60,519 nucleotides of DNA, taken from NCBI GenBank assembly GCA_001464275.1, contig LNFL01000099.1:1-60519 (forward strand), given 5' to 3'. Source of the DNA: Actinobacteria bacterium Ga0077560. GTDB taxonomy: Bacteria; Actinomycetota; Thermoleophilia; Miltoncostaeales; Miltoncostaeaceae. The notes under the pieces are model-generated. The model saw nothing but the letters and a program-made list of their open reading frames with translations, ran no database searches and was not told the origin of the DNA. This document shows, one piece after another, positions 24,352 through 34,900 of the stretch; the first letter of the stretch is position 1, and every line of letters begins with the position of its first letter. Made by a program: the position numbers and the translations under genes.

Positions 24352-25241
24352 CGCGGCTCCTCGTAGCGGCTCAGGAACACGTCCTCCAGGTCGGCCTCGT
24401 GGGCGTCGAGCGCGCGGACGGTGTACCCGCCCAGGCGCTTCACCAGGGCGTCGGCGTCACCCTCCAGGCGCAGCAGGACGCGCGGGCCCTCACGCCCGGT
24501 CTCCACCACCCCCGGCAGGTCGTCGAAGGCGCCCGGCGGCGGCGGGTCGGCGAACGTCACCTCCACGCGGCTGCGGGCACGGGAGCGCAGCTCCTCGACG
24601 CCCGAGACCAGCTCCAGGCGGCCCTCGCGGATCAGCGCGACCCGGTCGGCCAGGTGCTGCACCTCCGACAGCACGTGCGAGGACAGGAACACCGTGCCGC
24701 CGCCGGCCGCGGTCTCGCGCACCAGCCGGCCGAACTCGCGCTGCATGAGGGGATCGAGGCCAGAGGTGGGCTCGTCGAGCACCAGCAGGTCCGGGCGGTG
24801 CATGAAGGCCTGGACGATCCCCACCTTCTGCCGGTTCCCGCGGGAGAGGGCCCGGATGGGCCGGTCCAGGTCCAGGTCGAACCGTGCCGCCAGGGCCTCG
24901 CCGTCACCCAGGTCGCGCATGCGCCGCAGCCCGGCCATGTGGCGCAGCAGCTGCCGGCCGGTGAGCCGCTCGTACAGGCGCAGATCACCCGGCACGTACC
25001 CCAGGCGGGCACGCACCGCGACCCCGTCGCGGCGGGGATCCATCCCCAGCACCCGGACGTGCCCCGAGGTGGGGCGCAACAGGTCGAGCATCATCCGGAT
25101 GGTGGTGGACTTGCCCGCGCCGTTGGGCCCCAGGAAGCCGAAGACCTCGCCCGGCGTCACCGACAGCGTGAGCCCCGTCACCCCGCGGGCCCCGCCCCGG
25201 TAGCGCTTGGTGAGCTCGACGGCGTCGATGACCGCGTCCAT
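24348..25241 (-). CDS. ABC transporter ATP-binding protein
   Basis: 297-residue ATPase of the DrrA/CcmA-like exporter class. Walker A GPNGAGKST near residue 38, the Q-loop YVPGDLRLYERLT, the signature LSRGNRQKVG near 132, Walker B LLVLDEPTSGLD and the switch HVLS are all intact. A C-terminal 80-residue extension (VEELRSRARSRVEVTFADPP onward) is the regulatory tail common in this class and ends in DLEDVFLSRYEEPR. It is the first gene of a two-gene operon with the permease (ATGA overlap). Exports an unknown substrate. Confidence 0.92.
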   Translation of the reverse strand: MDAVIDAVELTKRYRGGARGVTGLTLSVTPGEVFGFLGPNGAGKSTTIRMMLDLLRPTSGHVRVLGMDPRRDGVAVRARLGYVPGDLRLYERLTGRQLLRHMAGLRRMRDLGDGEALAARFDLDLDRPIRALSRGNRQKVGIVQAFMHRPDLLVLDEPTSGLDPLMQREFGRLVRETAAGGGTVFLSSHVLSEVQHLADRVALIREGRLELVSGVEELRSRARSRVEVTFADPPPPGAFDDLPGVVETGREGPRVLLRLEGDADALVKRLGGYTVRALDAHEADLEDVFLSRYEEPR

Positions 25242-25339
25242 GTCCCGAGGCTCGCACGGCCCCGGCGCGCGCGCGTCCGGCGCGGGCCGCAGGCGGTGTG
25301 CGGCATCACGCAGACGGTGACGGGGAGATCCGCGCCGGG

Positions 25340-25345
25340 TAGGCT
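25340..25345 (+). promoter_or_regulatory. -10 box (TAGGCT) just before the metalloprotease start
   Basis: TAGGCT ends 9 nt before the ATG at 25355; a start 6-8 nt downstream would leave a leader of 3 nt or less. Confidence 0.45.
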
Positions 25346-25354
25346 GCGCGCCCC

Positions 25355-26284
25355 ATGGTGGACTTCGACGACAACGCGCAGCTCGACTCCTCGCAGATCG
25401 AGGACCGCCGCGGACGCCGCGGCGTCCCGCGCGGCCGCGGCGGCATCGCCGTGGGCGGCGGCGGGCTCGGGATCATCGGCGTGATCCTGGCGCTGCTGTT
25501 CGGCGGCGGCGTGCTCGGCGGCGGTGGCGACGGCGGGCTCGGCGGACTGTCCAGCCTCGACGGCACCTCGATCGGCCCCGGTGCCGCGGGCGAGGGCGCT
25601 GGCGCGGGCGAGGTGCAGACCGAGTGCCGCAACGGCGCGGACGCGGACGCCCGCGAGGACTGCCGCATGCTGGCCTTCATCAACGACATCCAGCGCTACT
25701 GGCGCGCGGAGTTCCGGCAGCTCGGCGAGACCTACCGGCCGGCCACCACCGTGCTCTTCTCGGGCAGCACCCAGAGCGCATGCGGCCCCGCGACCGAGCA
25801 GACCGGGCCGTTCTACTGCCCGGCCGACCAGAAGATCTACCTGGACCTCGGGTTCTTCCGGACCCTCCAGGACCAATACGGGGCCCGGGGCGGACCCTTC
25901 GCCCAGGCCTACGTGATCTCCCACGAGTACGGCCACCACGTGCAGAACCTGCTGGGCATCCTCGACCAGATCCAGAGCGACCGCCGCACCGGTCCCCAGA
26001 GCGCCGCGGTGCGATCCGAGCTGCAGGCTGACTGCTTCGCCGGCGCCTGGGCCGCCAACGCCGGGCAGGGCGTGATCGGCTTCGATGTGAGCCAGGCCGA
26101 GATCGCCGACGCGCTCGATGCGGCCGCCGCCGTGGGTGACGACCGCATCCAGGAGACCTTCCAGGGCCGGGTGATCCCCGAGAGCTGGACGCACGGGTCC
26201 AGCGACCAACGCCGCTTCTGGTTCAACGCGGGCTTCCAGGCGGCCGGTCCGCAGGCGTGCAACACCTTCAAGGGGCGTGTCTGA
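25355..26284 (+). CDS. ypfJ: Neutral zinc metallopeptidase (YpfJ/PF04228-type)
   Basis: 309-residue membrane-anchored putative zinc metallopeptidase. The charged cytoplasmic N-terminus (MVDFDDNAQLDSSQIEDRRG) leads to one span (GLGIIGVILALLFGGG) and a Gly-rich linker. The outer domain has the zinc site HEYGHH near residue 191 and ELQADC about 35 residues later, giving the third ligand Glu. Cys pairs around ECRNGADADAREDC and SACGPATEQTGPFYC suggest disulfides. Length and order match the E. coli YpfJ family. Substrate unknown. The next gene starts within its last codons (8-nt overlap). Confidence 0.9.
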   Translation: MVDFDDNAQLDSSQIEDRRGRRGVPRGRGGIAVGGGGLGIIGVILALLFGGGVLGGGGDGGLGGLSSLDGTSIGPGAAGEGAGAGEVQTECRNGADADAREDCRMLAFINDIQRYWRAEFRQLGETYRPATTVLFSGSTQSACGPATEQTGPFYCPADQKIYLDLGFFRTLQDQYGARGGPFAQAYVISHEYGHHVQNLLGILDQIQSDRRTGPQSAAVRSELQADCFAGAWAANAGQGVIGFDVSQAEIADALDAAAAVGDDRIQETFQGRVIPESWTHGSSDQRRFWFNAGFQAAGPQACNTFKGRV

Positions 26285-28205
26285 CCGCGCGGCCACGCGC
26301 GGACGCCTCCGGCTGAGCGCCCTGCTGGGCGCCGCCGGGCTGCTCGCCGCGGCCTCGGCCGCGGCCGCACCGGGCGACCTCACCCGGGTGAGCGTGACCG
26401 ACCAGGGGGCGCAGGCCACCCCGGCGTCCAGCCGCACCGCAGTGTCCGGCGACGGCCGGTTCGTGGCGTTCACCAGCACCGCTCAGCTCACCGCGGCGGC
26501 CACCGCCGGCAAGCGGCAGATGTACGTCCGCGACCGTCAGGCGGGCCGCACGATCCTCGCCTCGGCGAGCGCCGCCGGCGTCGCGGCCAACCAGGACGTG
26601 GACGAGGGCGACAGCTTCAACCCGTTCATCGACCTCTCCGGCGACGGACGCTTCGCGGTCTTCGCCAGCACGGCCGACAACCTGGTGGCCGGCGATTCCG
26701 GCGCGACCAACGACGTGTTCCGCAAGGACCTGGTGACCGGCGAGATCGTGCTGGTCTCGGTGGGCCCGGGGGGCGTGCGGGCCGACCAGAGCGTCCTGGG
26801 CGACCCGGCGGTGTCCTACGACGGCTCGCGGGTGGCGTACATGTCGGGCACCGCCCGGAACCTGTTCGCGGGGGACGTGAGCAACGCCAGCGACGTGGTG
26901 CTGCGGGACATCGCGGAGGGCACCTCGACGCTGGTGAGCGTGAACTCCGACGAGGTCCAGGCCAACGGCACCACCGAGCGCCCCACCATCAGCGCCGACG
27001 GGCGCGTGGTGGCGTTCGAGGCCAACCAGGACTCCACCAACCTGTTCCCGGGCGACCTCAACGCCGCCAACGACATCGTGGTGCGCAACCTGGCGACGGG
27101 GACCACGGTGGCGGCATCGGTGGCCACCAACGGCACCGCGCTCGGGGCGAGCAAGCCGCAGATCTCCGGTGACGGCCGCTTCGTGGTGTTCGACACCGGC
27201 GCCCAGCTGGACCCCGCGGTGGACACCAACATGGCGCAGGACGTCTACCGGCGCGACGTGGTGGGCGGCGTCACCGCGCTGGTCTCCGCGCGGGACGGCC
27301 TCGACGCCGCGGCGGCCCAGGGCGGGAGCAACGCCGCGATCTCTGCCGACGGCGCGCGGGTGGCCTTCGAGTCCACGGCGACCGACCTGACGGCCTCGGA
27401 CGCCAACAACGCCACCGCCGACGTGTACGTGCGCACCGTGGCCGCCCGCGCCACGGCGCGGGCCTCCGCCCGGTCCGACGGCGGGCAGGGCGCCAACGGC
27501 AGCGGCATCGCCGCGATCTCCGGCAACGGCGGGGTGGTGGCCTTCACCTACGACGACAACCTGGCGCAGCCGCTCGTCCCCGGTGACGCCAACGCCGCCG
27601 AGGACGTGTTCGCCAAGGAACTCACGGCGTCCGACGCCACGGCGCCCGCCCTGACGGTGACCGCCCCCGAGGCGGGACTCACCACCGCCGCGTCCCAGGT
27701 CACGGTCACCGGGACGCTCGCGGCGGACCCCTCCGGCATCGGCGCGCTCGTCGTGGGCGGCGACGCGCTGCCGCCGGTCGCCGGGCCGTTCTCGCACACC
27801 GTGCAGCTGGGCGCGCTGGGGACCTCCACGTCGATCACCGTCCGGGCGGTCGACGGCGCCGGCAACGTCAGCGAGATCACACGCGGTGTCACCCGGCGGG
27901 CCGCCGCGGCGACGCGGCCGCGGGCCACGGGCGTCTCCGCCCGCCGGTCGGGCCGGGTGATGGCCGTGCGCTTCCGGCTGTCCGGCCGGGCGCGGGTCCG
28001 CGTCGAGGTCCTGCGGATCGCGGCCACCCGCCCGCGGGTGCGGCTGGTGCGCGCCGCCACGCCCGTCACGCGCGTGCTGGCGGCCGGGACCAGGACCGTG
28101 CGGCTGCGGCTCGCCCCGGTCCCGCGCGGGGCGCGTTACCGGGTGCGGGTCACCGTGGTGGCGGCGGCGCCACTGCGCGTGAGCGCGGGTGGCGCCCCCG
28201 GCTGA
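26277..28205 (+). CDS. Secreted PD40/TolB-like beta-propeller protein
   Basis: 642-residue exported protein. It starts at GTG 26277 inside the end of the metalloprotease gene, which yields a proper signal peptide (RLRLSALLGAAGLLAAASAAAA). Seven repeats of the form SGDGRFVAFTSTA...L (seen also as SYDGSRVAYMSGTA, SADGRVVAFEANQD, SADGARVAFESTAT and SGNGGVVAFTYDDN) make a seven-bladed PD40/WD40-like propeller at residues about 50-450. Each blade carries an Asn/Asp-rich loop that might bind calcium. An Ig-like domain (LTVTAPEAGLTTAASQVTVT) and a basic Arg/Val-rich C-terminal beta domain follow. Cell-surface binding role inferred. Confidence 0.8.
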   Translation: MSDRAATRGRLRLSALLGAAGLLAAASAAAAPGDLTRVSVTDQGAQATPASSRTAVSGDGRFVAFTSTAQLTAAATAGKRQMYVRDRQAGRTILASASAAGVAANQDVDEGDSFNPFIDLSGDGRFAVFASTADNLVAGDSGATNDVFRKDLVTGEIVLVSVGPGGVRADQSVLGDPAVSYDGSRVAYMSGTARNLFAGDVSNASDVVLRDIAEGTSTLVSVNSDEVQANGTTERPTISADGRVVAFEANQDSTNLFPGDLNAANDIVVRNLATGTTVAASVATNGTALGASKPQISGDGRFVVFDTGAQLDPAVDTNMAQDVYRRDVVGGVTALVSARDGLDAAAAQGGSNAAISADGARVAFESTATDLTASDANNATADVYVRTVAARATARASARSDGGQGANGSGIAAISGNGGVVAFTYDDNLAQPLVPGDANAAEDVFAKELTASDATAPALTVTAPEAGLTTAASQVTVTGTLAADPSGIGALVVGGDALPPVAGPFSHTVQLGALGTSTSITVRAVDGAGNVSEITRGVTRRAAAATRPRATGVSARRSGRVMAVRFRLSGRARVRVEVLRIAATRPRVRLVRAATPVTRVLAAGTRTVRLRLAPVPRGARYRVRVTVVAAAPLRVSAGGAPG

Positions 28206-28215
28206 TCCGGGCCGG

Positions 28216-29047
28216 TCAGGCGGAGGTGCCGGACCGGGGAAGCGCGCGCGGGCGGGCGGCGTGCCGCATGTCCACCCGGCGGAACACCTGCAGGTCGATG
28301 GCGCCCGGCAGGAACACGTCCACCGAGAGGCGCACCGCGGCCCCGGAGGCCAGGTGCGTGGTTTCGACCAGCTCAACGGCGGCCACCGAGGATGTGACCC
28401 CCAGCTCCGCGCCCAGTTCCGTCTCGGGGCCCACCATGCGGCCGCGGATCTCGGTCTGCCCGTAGGCCACGGGGACGCCGGCGGCGATCAGCAGGTCCAG
28501 CACGGACTCGCCGCCACGCAGGCGGTCCCGCATGGTGTCGGCATCGGGCAGCGGGATGTCCGGGTGGATGTGGTCGGTGGAGCGCACGCGGGGCCGTCCG
28601 GCGGAGACGAGGGTGGTGCGGATGCACGGCGCGGGCGCGCCGGCGCCAACGCCGAGCACGCCGGCGATGTCGGCCATGAGCGGGGCGTCGGGCTCGATGC
28701 GGATCTCGCCCACGGCGAGGGGGCGGCCCTGCCGGGCGGCGGTGCGCGGGTACGACTCGAACACCTCGAGTCCGTGGGCGGCGCCGGTGGGGAGGGGGAC
28801 CTCGCGGACGAAGGTGCCGCTGCCCTGCCGGCGCATGATCACGCCGTCCTCCTCGAGCCGGTCCAGCGCGGCCCAGCATCTGGGCGAGCTCCACGTCGGC
28901 CGGAAGCCGGTCGCCCTGCCGGTGCTGGCGCTGCACGAGCCACTGACGCAGCTCGCGCTCCGCCGCATCGGTGCGCGGCGACGGCTTCCTGCGGACCCTG
29001 GTGAGGTCCGTGGTCGCCATGCTGCGACCTGCATCCCAATTGCTCAT
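28216..29047 (-). pseudogene. GntR/HutC-family regulator, frame broken in the DNA-binding helix
   Basis: Transcription regulator with an N-terminal GntR winged helix and a C-terminal UTRA effector domain. ATG 29047 (AGGAG 9 nt upstream) gives RKPSPRTDAAERELRQWLVQ and RLPADVELAQML. At about 28873 the frame changes and the protein continues as AALDRLEEDGVIMRRQGSGT, followed by a normal UTRA domain to 28216. The family segment between these, of the type GVSRGTVR, is missing: about 23 nt are absent exactly where the recognition helix begins. As read, no DNA-binding regulator can be made. Three TGATN..ATCA palindromes lie just upstream. It may be a real pseudogene or a sequence error. Confidence 0.75.
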
Positions 29048-29087
29048 CGGCCTGGGCTCCTCGGAAGCGGCACTCGCCGCGCATGAT

Positions 29088-29129
29088 TGATCTCGATCAG
29101 GATTGATATCACCCGATCATGATGATCGG
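29088..29129. promoter_or_regulatory. Cluster of three palindromes, candidate GntR operator
   Basis: TGATC-TC-GATCA (29088-29099), TGATATCA (29104-29111) and CCGATCA-TGA-TGATCGG (29113-29129) are each perfect inverted repeats with centres about 14 nt apart. They lie in an AT-richer patch between the GntR-type gene and the divergent PAS/LuxR gene. Confidence 0.5.
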
Positions 29130-29254
29130 CAAAGCCCGGCCGGGATTAATACGCGGGCATCAGGCCGATGCCGTCCGGTGTGCTTGGATGGACACGGTGG
29201 TCGCCTGGTCCACCGAGCGGGAGTGGAATCGCCACGACACGCCGGTCCGGGCGC

Positions 29255-29283
29255 TTGACCATCGAATGCGTACGCCGTACCCT
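29255..29283 (+). promoter_or_regulatory. Promoter TTGACC-17-TACCCT for the first PAS/LuxR gene
   Basis: TTGACC (29255-29260) and TACCCT (29278-29283) are 17 nt apart, giving a start near 29290 and a leader of about 48 nt before the GTG at 29338. Confidence 0.45.
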
Positions 29284-29337
29284 CAGCGCGCTCCCGGGGA
29301 TGGGGGACCACCCACTCCAGGACCAGGAGGACCAGGC

Positions 29338-31869
29338 GTGGAGGTGATGACGGCACCCCTGCGTTTCCAGTGTTCGATCCACGGTATGGCGGTCGTCATC
29401 GACGACGCCGCGTCCGCGTCGGGCTGGCTGCCCGCGCGCCCCGGCGACGACCTGCTGGAGTGCATCTCGCGGGTCGGCAGGGCCGACGCGCCGCGCGCCC
29501 TCGCCGACTGGCGCGATGAGCTGCGGGCCCGCGGTGCGGCGCGCACGAGCCTGCGGGTGCTGCTGTCCGGGGGGCGGCGCGGCACCCTCACCGTGACCGG
29601 GGTCGACGGCGGCGACCGCGCCGTCACCGTGGTGGCGTCGTTCGCCGGGCCCGACGCCGCCGCGGACGACGAGGCCGCGCTCGACGTGCGGGCGCTGCTG
29701 GAACGTCTCGACGCGGTCTACTACGAGCTCTCCCGCGACGAGGACGGCATCTGGTCGGCCAACTACGCCAGCCCGGCGTGGGAGGCGCTGCTGGGCCGCC
29801 CCATGCCGGAGGACCCGGTCGAGCGGTCCAACACCTGGATGGCGAGCATCCATCCCGAGGACGCACCGGCCGCCACGGCCCGCGCGCTGGACCACGCCCG
29901 GCGGCGGGCGCCGCTCGTCCACGAGTACCGCGTGGTCCGCGCGGACGGCGGTGTGCGCTGGGTCCGCGACCACGTCAACGGCTTCGGCGGCAGCGAACTC
30001 CGGCCCCGGGTGGTGGGCGTGACCATCGACATCACCGAGGGGCGCAGGCGGGATGAGCACCTCGCGCACATCCTGCGGGAGATCGCGACCGTGGTGGACG
30101 ATCCCGGCGCGCGGGCGCTTCCGGACCCGCTCCGCGAGCGCCTGCGCGGGCTGCTGGAGGGACCGCCGGCCATCACCGGCCCCGTCCCCGCGGCAACCGC
30201 GGCCATGCACTTCTCCGTGCGGCTGGCGCCCGACGACACGTTGGAGTTCCATGGCGACGCCCCGGATCTGGCCGCATTCCTCGGCCGGGTCCCCGCCGCG
30301 GCCTCGGACGTCGTCCACCCGGACGACCTGGAGTCGGTGCTCCGTGAGGTGCGCGCCCTGGCCGCCGGGCCCGGCCAGGGCAGCCAGGTCTTCCGGGTCG
30401 TCCGGGCGGACGGCGCGGTGCGGTGGGTGCGCACCGCGTTCACGCTGCGCCCCGGGGACGAGCGGGTCCTCATCGGCTCCGCGCTCGACATCACCGCCGT
30501 CGCGGATCGCCCGAGGACCGGTCCGCCCCCGGTCGTGTACGAGGCGCACGTCGGCGCGGACGGGGAGTGGCGCAACGACTACCTGAGCCCGGCGGCCGTC
30601 GTGCTGTTCGGGGATGCGATCCCGTCGGACCCGCGGGAGCGGGCCCGGATGTTCGTGGAGCGGGTGCACCCGGAGGACCGGGCGGCGGCGGGCGCCGCCG
30701 CCGATGAGGCGATCGCCGGCGGCGGGCCGGGGCTGGCCGAGTTCCGGATCGTGCACCCGGAGGGGATGGTGCGCCGCGTGCGGTCGACCCTCACCCGGGT
30801 GGGCGCCGACCCCGTCCGCCTCACCGGCGTGCTCACCGACATCAGCGAGATGGGTCCGCGCCCCGGCTCGGCGGTCCCGGCGGCCGAGGCCGAGCGGCGG
30901 CTGCACTTCGCCGAGAGCCTCGAGGACGTGGTCATGGAGTTCGAGTGCTCCGGCCGGGACGTGGGGCTGCGGTACGTGGGCCCGTCGGCGAACCCGATCC
31001 TGGGGACGCCCGGGCTCGCTCCGGGGGAGCGCCGGGCCGAGGCCTGGCTCATGGCGATCCATCCGCTGGACCGCGCCGGGCTGCTGGAGGCGGTCCGTGC
31101 CGCCGCGGGAAGCGCCGAGGTCCGCCGGGGCGCGCACCGCATCGTGCGGACCGACGGCTCGGTCCGGTGGGTGCGCACCGTGCTGCGCGGCGGCCTCGAG
31201 CCGGCCAACCGCCGCCTGGTGGCCTGCGTGGCCACCGACATCTCGGACCTGGCGGGCGACCTCTCCACGGAGTCCGGCGCGTTCGGTGACCGCCTCGACC
31301 ATCTGGTCGCGGCCGTCACCGACGGGATCTGGGAGATCGAGGTGCGCGATCCCGTCACGCGGGACGTGGAGTTCAGCTTCGTGAGCCGGCGGATGTGGGA
31401 GATCATCGGCCGGGCCGGCGGCAGCAACGAGGAGTTCGGTCCCGTGCTGGAGACGGCGATCCATCCCGAGGATCGCGCGCGGACCAGGGAACAGAGCGCC
31501 GCGCTGCTGAGCGGCAGCCTCGCCCCCGCGGAGCACCGCGTGGTGCTCCCGGACGGGGCGGTCCGGTGGGTCCGCTGGAGCCCCGCGGGAGCCCGCGAGG
31601 CGGACGGGGGGCAGTGGTACGCCGGGACCCTGCGGGACATCACCGACGAGCGCGAACCGCGACCGGCGCTGCCGGAGCTGACCGCGCGGCAGCGCGAGGT
31701 GCTCGACCACCTGGTGGCCGGCGCGAGCACCGAGGACATGGCGGCGGCCATGGGGATCCGGCCCGTCACGGTGTCGAACCACGTGGCGGCGCTGCTGCGC
31801 CGGCTCGGCGTGCGGTCGCGGCTCGAGGCGGTCGCGCTGGCGCGTGGCGCCGGGGGCACGCGGTCCTGA
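29338..31869 (+). CDS. Multi-PAS sensor with LuxR-type DNA-binding domain
   Basis: 843-residue one-component sensor-regulator: no kinase, receiver or ATPase domain. GTG 29338 is chosen because AGGAGG lies 7 nt upstream; ATG 29347 is the alternative. An N-terminal degenerate PAS-like domain (about 10-95) is followed by five PAS_3-type domains. Each has a beta entry such as YYELSRDEDGIWSANYASPA, a HPEDRA helix and a closing RADGGVRWVRDHV/DITE strand. The C-terminal HTH is LTARQREVLDHLVAGASTED, VTVSNHVAALLRRLGV, RSRLEAVALARG. No heme or flavin signature is evident, so the ligands are unknown. A longer paralogue follows 61 nt downstream. Confidence 0.85.
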   Translation: MEVMTAPLRFQCSIHGMAVVIDDAASASGWLPARPGDDLLECISRVGRADAPRALADWRDELRARGAARTSLRVLLSGGRRGTLTVTGVDGGDRAVTVVASFAGPDAAADDEAALDVRALLERLDAVYYELSRDEDGIWSANYASPAWEALLGRPMPEDPVERSNTWMASIHPEDAPAATARALDHARRRAPLVHEYRVVRADGGVRWVRDHVNGFGGSELRPRVVGVTIDITEGRRRDEHLAHILREIATVVDDPGARALPDPLRERLRGLLEGPPAITGPVPAATAAMHFSVRLAPDDTLEFHGDAPDLAAFLGRVPAAASDVVHPDDLESVLREVRALAAGPGQGSQVFRVVRADGAVRWVRTAFTLRPGDERVLIGSALDITAVADRPRTGPPPVVYEAHVGADGEWRNDYLSPAAVVLFGDAIPSDPRERARMFVERVHPEDRAAAGAAADEAIAGGGPGLAEFRIVHPEGMVRRVRSTLTRVGADPVRLTGVLTDISEMGPRPGSAVPAAEAERRLHFAESLEDVVMEFECSGRDVGLRYVGPSANPILGTPGLAPGERRAEAWLMAIHPLDRAGLLEAVRAAAGSAEVRRGAHRIVRTDGSVRWVRTVLRGGLEPANRRLVACVATDISDLAGDLSTESGAFGDRLDHLVAAVTDGIWEIEVRDPVTRDVEFSFVSRRMWEIIGRAGGSNEEFGPVLETAIHPEDRARTREQSAALLSGSLAPAEHRVVLPDGAVRWVRWSPAGAREADGGQWYAGTLRDITDEREPRPALPELTARQREVLDHLVAGASTEDMAAAMGIRPVTVSNHVAALLRRLGVRSRLEAVALARGAGGTRS

Positions 31870-31895
31870 GGTTTCGCCCGCGGGACGAAAGCGGG

Positions 31896-31902
31896 TAATA
31901 AT
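31896..31902 (+). promoter_or_regulatory. -10-like TAATAAT before the second PAS/LuxR gene
   Basis: TAATAAT stands out in a GC-rich 61-nt gap and would start transcription about 20 nt before the GTG at 31931. A weak CCCGC/GCGGG stem (about 31877-31895) precedes it. Confidence 0.35.
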
Positions 31903-31930
31903 GCGGGCGGCCCGATGAAACGAGTTCGGC

Positions 31931-34900
31931 GTGCCTGAGAATCCCCGCTCCCTCACCGCACCCATCGAGACGCCCCGGGCCCGCCCGCAGCGGGGGCTCG
32001 CCATGGTCTGCGCCCTCGATGGACGCCGCCTCACCGTGCGCTCGATCGCGGCCGAGCCCGGGTGGCCGCTGCCGGTGCCGGCCGAGGGTGAGGACCTGCT
32101 GGCGTTCCTGCGGGCCGGGATCACCGACCCCTCGCTGGTGGACGCGCTGGCCTCGGCGGCCGAGCTGGGCAATCCGGGGATGGTGAGCCTGTACTTCACC
32201 GGTCACGCCGACGGGCACCGGGTGCGGTGGCTGCCGCTGCCCGGCGGCGAGATCTCCTGCCACATCGCGCCGCCGGCGCCCGCGTTCCGGGTGACCGAGC
32301 CGCCCGAGCCCCAGCGGGAGGCCGGGCAGGCGATCCCCGACCAGATGGTCTGGGGCGGCAGGATCGTGGACGGCAAGGTGATCCTGGAGTTCGTGACCGG
32401 CGGCTTCCCATCGATCCTGCGCTCCCGCTGGGACCCGCTGCGGCTCATGGACGAATGGCTTGCGGCCATCCATCCCGACGACCGCGAGCGGGCGCTCGCG
32501 CGGTTCGGCGAGGTCCGGCCGGACTCGCCGCCGCGCAGCAGCGAGTACCGCGTGCTGCGACCGGACGGCACCCTGCGCTGGGTGCGCTCCACCGTGGCGC
32601 CGTTCGCCGGGGTCTATCCCGACCTTGGGGTGTGGGCGATCATCACCGACATCACCGAGGAACGGGCGACGCGGCAGGAGCTCGAGCACCTGCTCGAGAT
32701 GGTCCGGGACCTGGTCATCGAGATCGGCTGGGACACGTCCGGGGCGTGGTTCGTGCGGTCCCTGAGCCCGTCGGCCGCCGGGCTGCTGGGCGTGGAGCGC
32801 GCCGGGCCCGCCGAGGTGGGCGCCGAGTTCGAGCGGCGGCTGCACCCGGACGACCTCCCCCTGCTGGACGGCGCCCTGCGGCGGCTGCGCGCCGGCGCCA
32901 GCAGCGAGCGGGTGGCGCTGCGGCTCACCACCGCCTCGGGCAACGTCGTGCGGCTGGAGGGCACGCTGGTGACCGCGAGGGACGCCGGCGCCGGGCCACG
33001 GGTGCTCGGCATGCTCTCGGACGTCACCGAGCGTCGCGCGGCCGAGGCGCGCCTGCGTCGCATCGCCGAGGTCATCGAGCCCGTGCTGTGCGAGGCCGAG
33101 ATGCTGCCCGACGGCAGGTGGTCCTTCCCGTACATGTCGCCGTCCGCGGCGCTGCTCATCGGCGCACCGTTGCCCGCCGATCCGCTCGAGGCGGCGGCGG
33201 TCTTCCTGGGCGGCGTCCACGTGGACGACGTGCCGCAGGTCACCGCGGCGGCCGAGCGTGTCCTCCGGGATGGCGGGAGCGCCGTGGTGGACTACCGGCA
33301 CGTCCGGGCCGACGGTGAGATCCGGCGGGTGCGGTCGACGATGGCGCGGTTCATCGGGGACGACGGCCGCCCGCGGATCGCAGGGGTCACGACGGACCTC
33401 ACCGACCAGTGGGAGGCGCAGGAGTCCGCGCAGCGGGTGCTCGCCTCGGTGGGAGCGATCACGCTCGAGATCGAGGTCCTCCGGGACGGCCGGTGGTCGA
33501 TCGAACGGGCAGGGCCCGAGCTGGAGCGGCTCGTGGGACGGCCGCTGCCCGACGATCCCGTGCAGGCGGGCGGCGTGCTGTTCCGGGCGATCCACCCGGA
33601 CGACCGCCCCCGGGTGGTGCTGATGCGCGATCAGCTCCGCACGGTCAGCTCCGTGACCGACGATTTCCGCGTCGTCCACCCCGGCGGGGAGGTGCGGTGG
33701 GTGCGGGTCACCGTCGCCCAGGGGACGCCCACACGGCGCCACGTGATCCTCCTCGACATCACCGGCGAGCGCTCGGCGGGCGACCGGCTGCGCCGGGTCC
33801 TCGACAGCCTGGACGAGGTCATCGTGGAGGGCGAGGTGGGCGAGGACGACCGCTGGCACGCGACCTACGCGAGCCCCCCGGTCGACCGGCTGCTCGCCTG
33901 CGCGCTGCCGGACGATCCGGCCGCCCGTGCCCGCGCGCTGGAGGACGCCGTGCACCCGGCCGACCGGCCGGTGCTGGCGCGGGAGCTGCGCGCGCTGTCG
34001 CGCCGCGGTGGCGGCGGGGCGGTGACGGTCCGCATCATCCGGGCCGACGGGGAGGTCCGGTGGATCCGGGCCAACATGGCCCGGCGCGACGCGCCGCCGG
34101 GCCGGCCCGCGCTGGCCGGCGTGGTGGCCGACGTGACCGAGCTCCTGCAGACCGGCCAGGCGCTGCTGCGGGCCGAGCGCGGGCTCAACCGGCTGGTCTC
34201 GGGGGCGAACGCGATCGCCTACGAGGCGCGGGCTGGTCCACATCGGCCCGAATGCGGGTCCCCTGCTGGGGGTCGAGATGCCGGCCGATCCGGTCGCGCG
34301 GACCCGCGTGTGGCTCGACCACATGGAGGACGAGGACCGAGCGGCGCTGCTGGAGGCGTTCGCCGGCGTGCGGTCCGGCGGCGGCGCGGCGTCCCTGGAG
34401 TTCCGCGTGCGGGGCGCCCACGGCCAGACCCGGCTGCGGGCCGGCGTCGCCCGCATCGCCCCGGACCTGGTGGGCGGTGTGATCGCCGATGTGTCCGAGG
34501 TCATGGACGCCGACGACGCCCTGCGCACCGCTCAGGCACGGCTCATGCGCGTGATCGCGGCGATGGGTGAGGCCGTCTACGAGGTGCGCGTCACCAAGGA
34601 CGGCCGTCCAAAGCTCACCTACGCGAGCCCGCAGCTGTGGCGCCTGTACGGGGTGGACGGTCCGCAGGACCGCGACCCGCTCGAGCTCGTGCATCCGGAC
34701 GACCGCGACCTGGTGGCGACCCGGCTCATGCGCACGCTCGAGGGGGTGCCGCTGGCGATCGACTACCGGGTGGTGTGGCCCGACGGGCAGATCCGCTGGG
34801 TCCGGGCCACGGGACGCCCGCGGCTGCAGGCGGACGGCAGCGTCCTGGTGGCCGGCACCAAGAGCGACGTCACCGACGAGCGGGCGTCCGCCGTGGACGC

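Noticed and set aside
29088-29129. CRISPR-like repeats
   Set aside because: These are three different palindromes with no equal spacers; no repeat-spacer array exists in the window.
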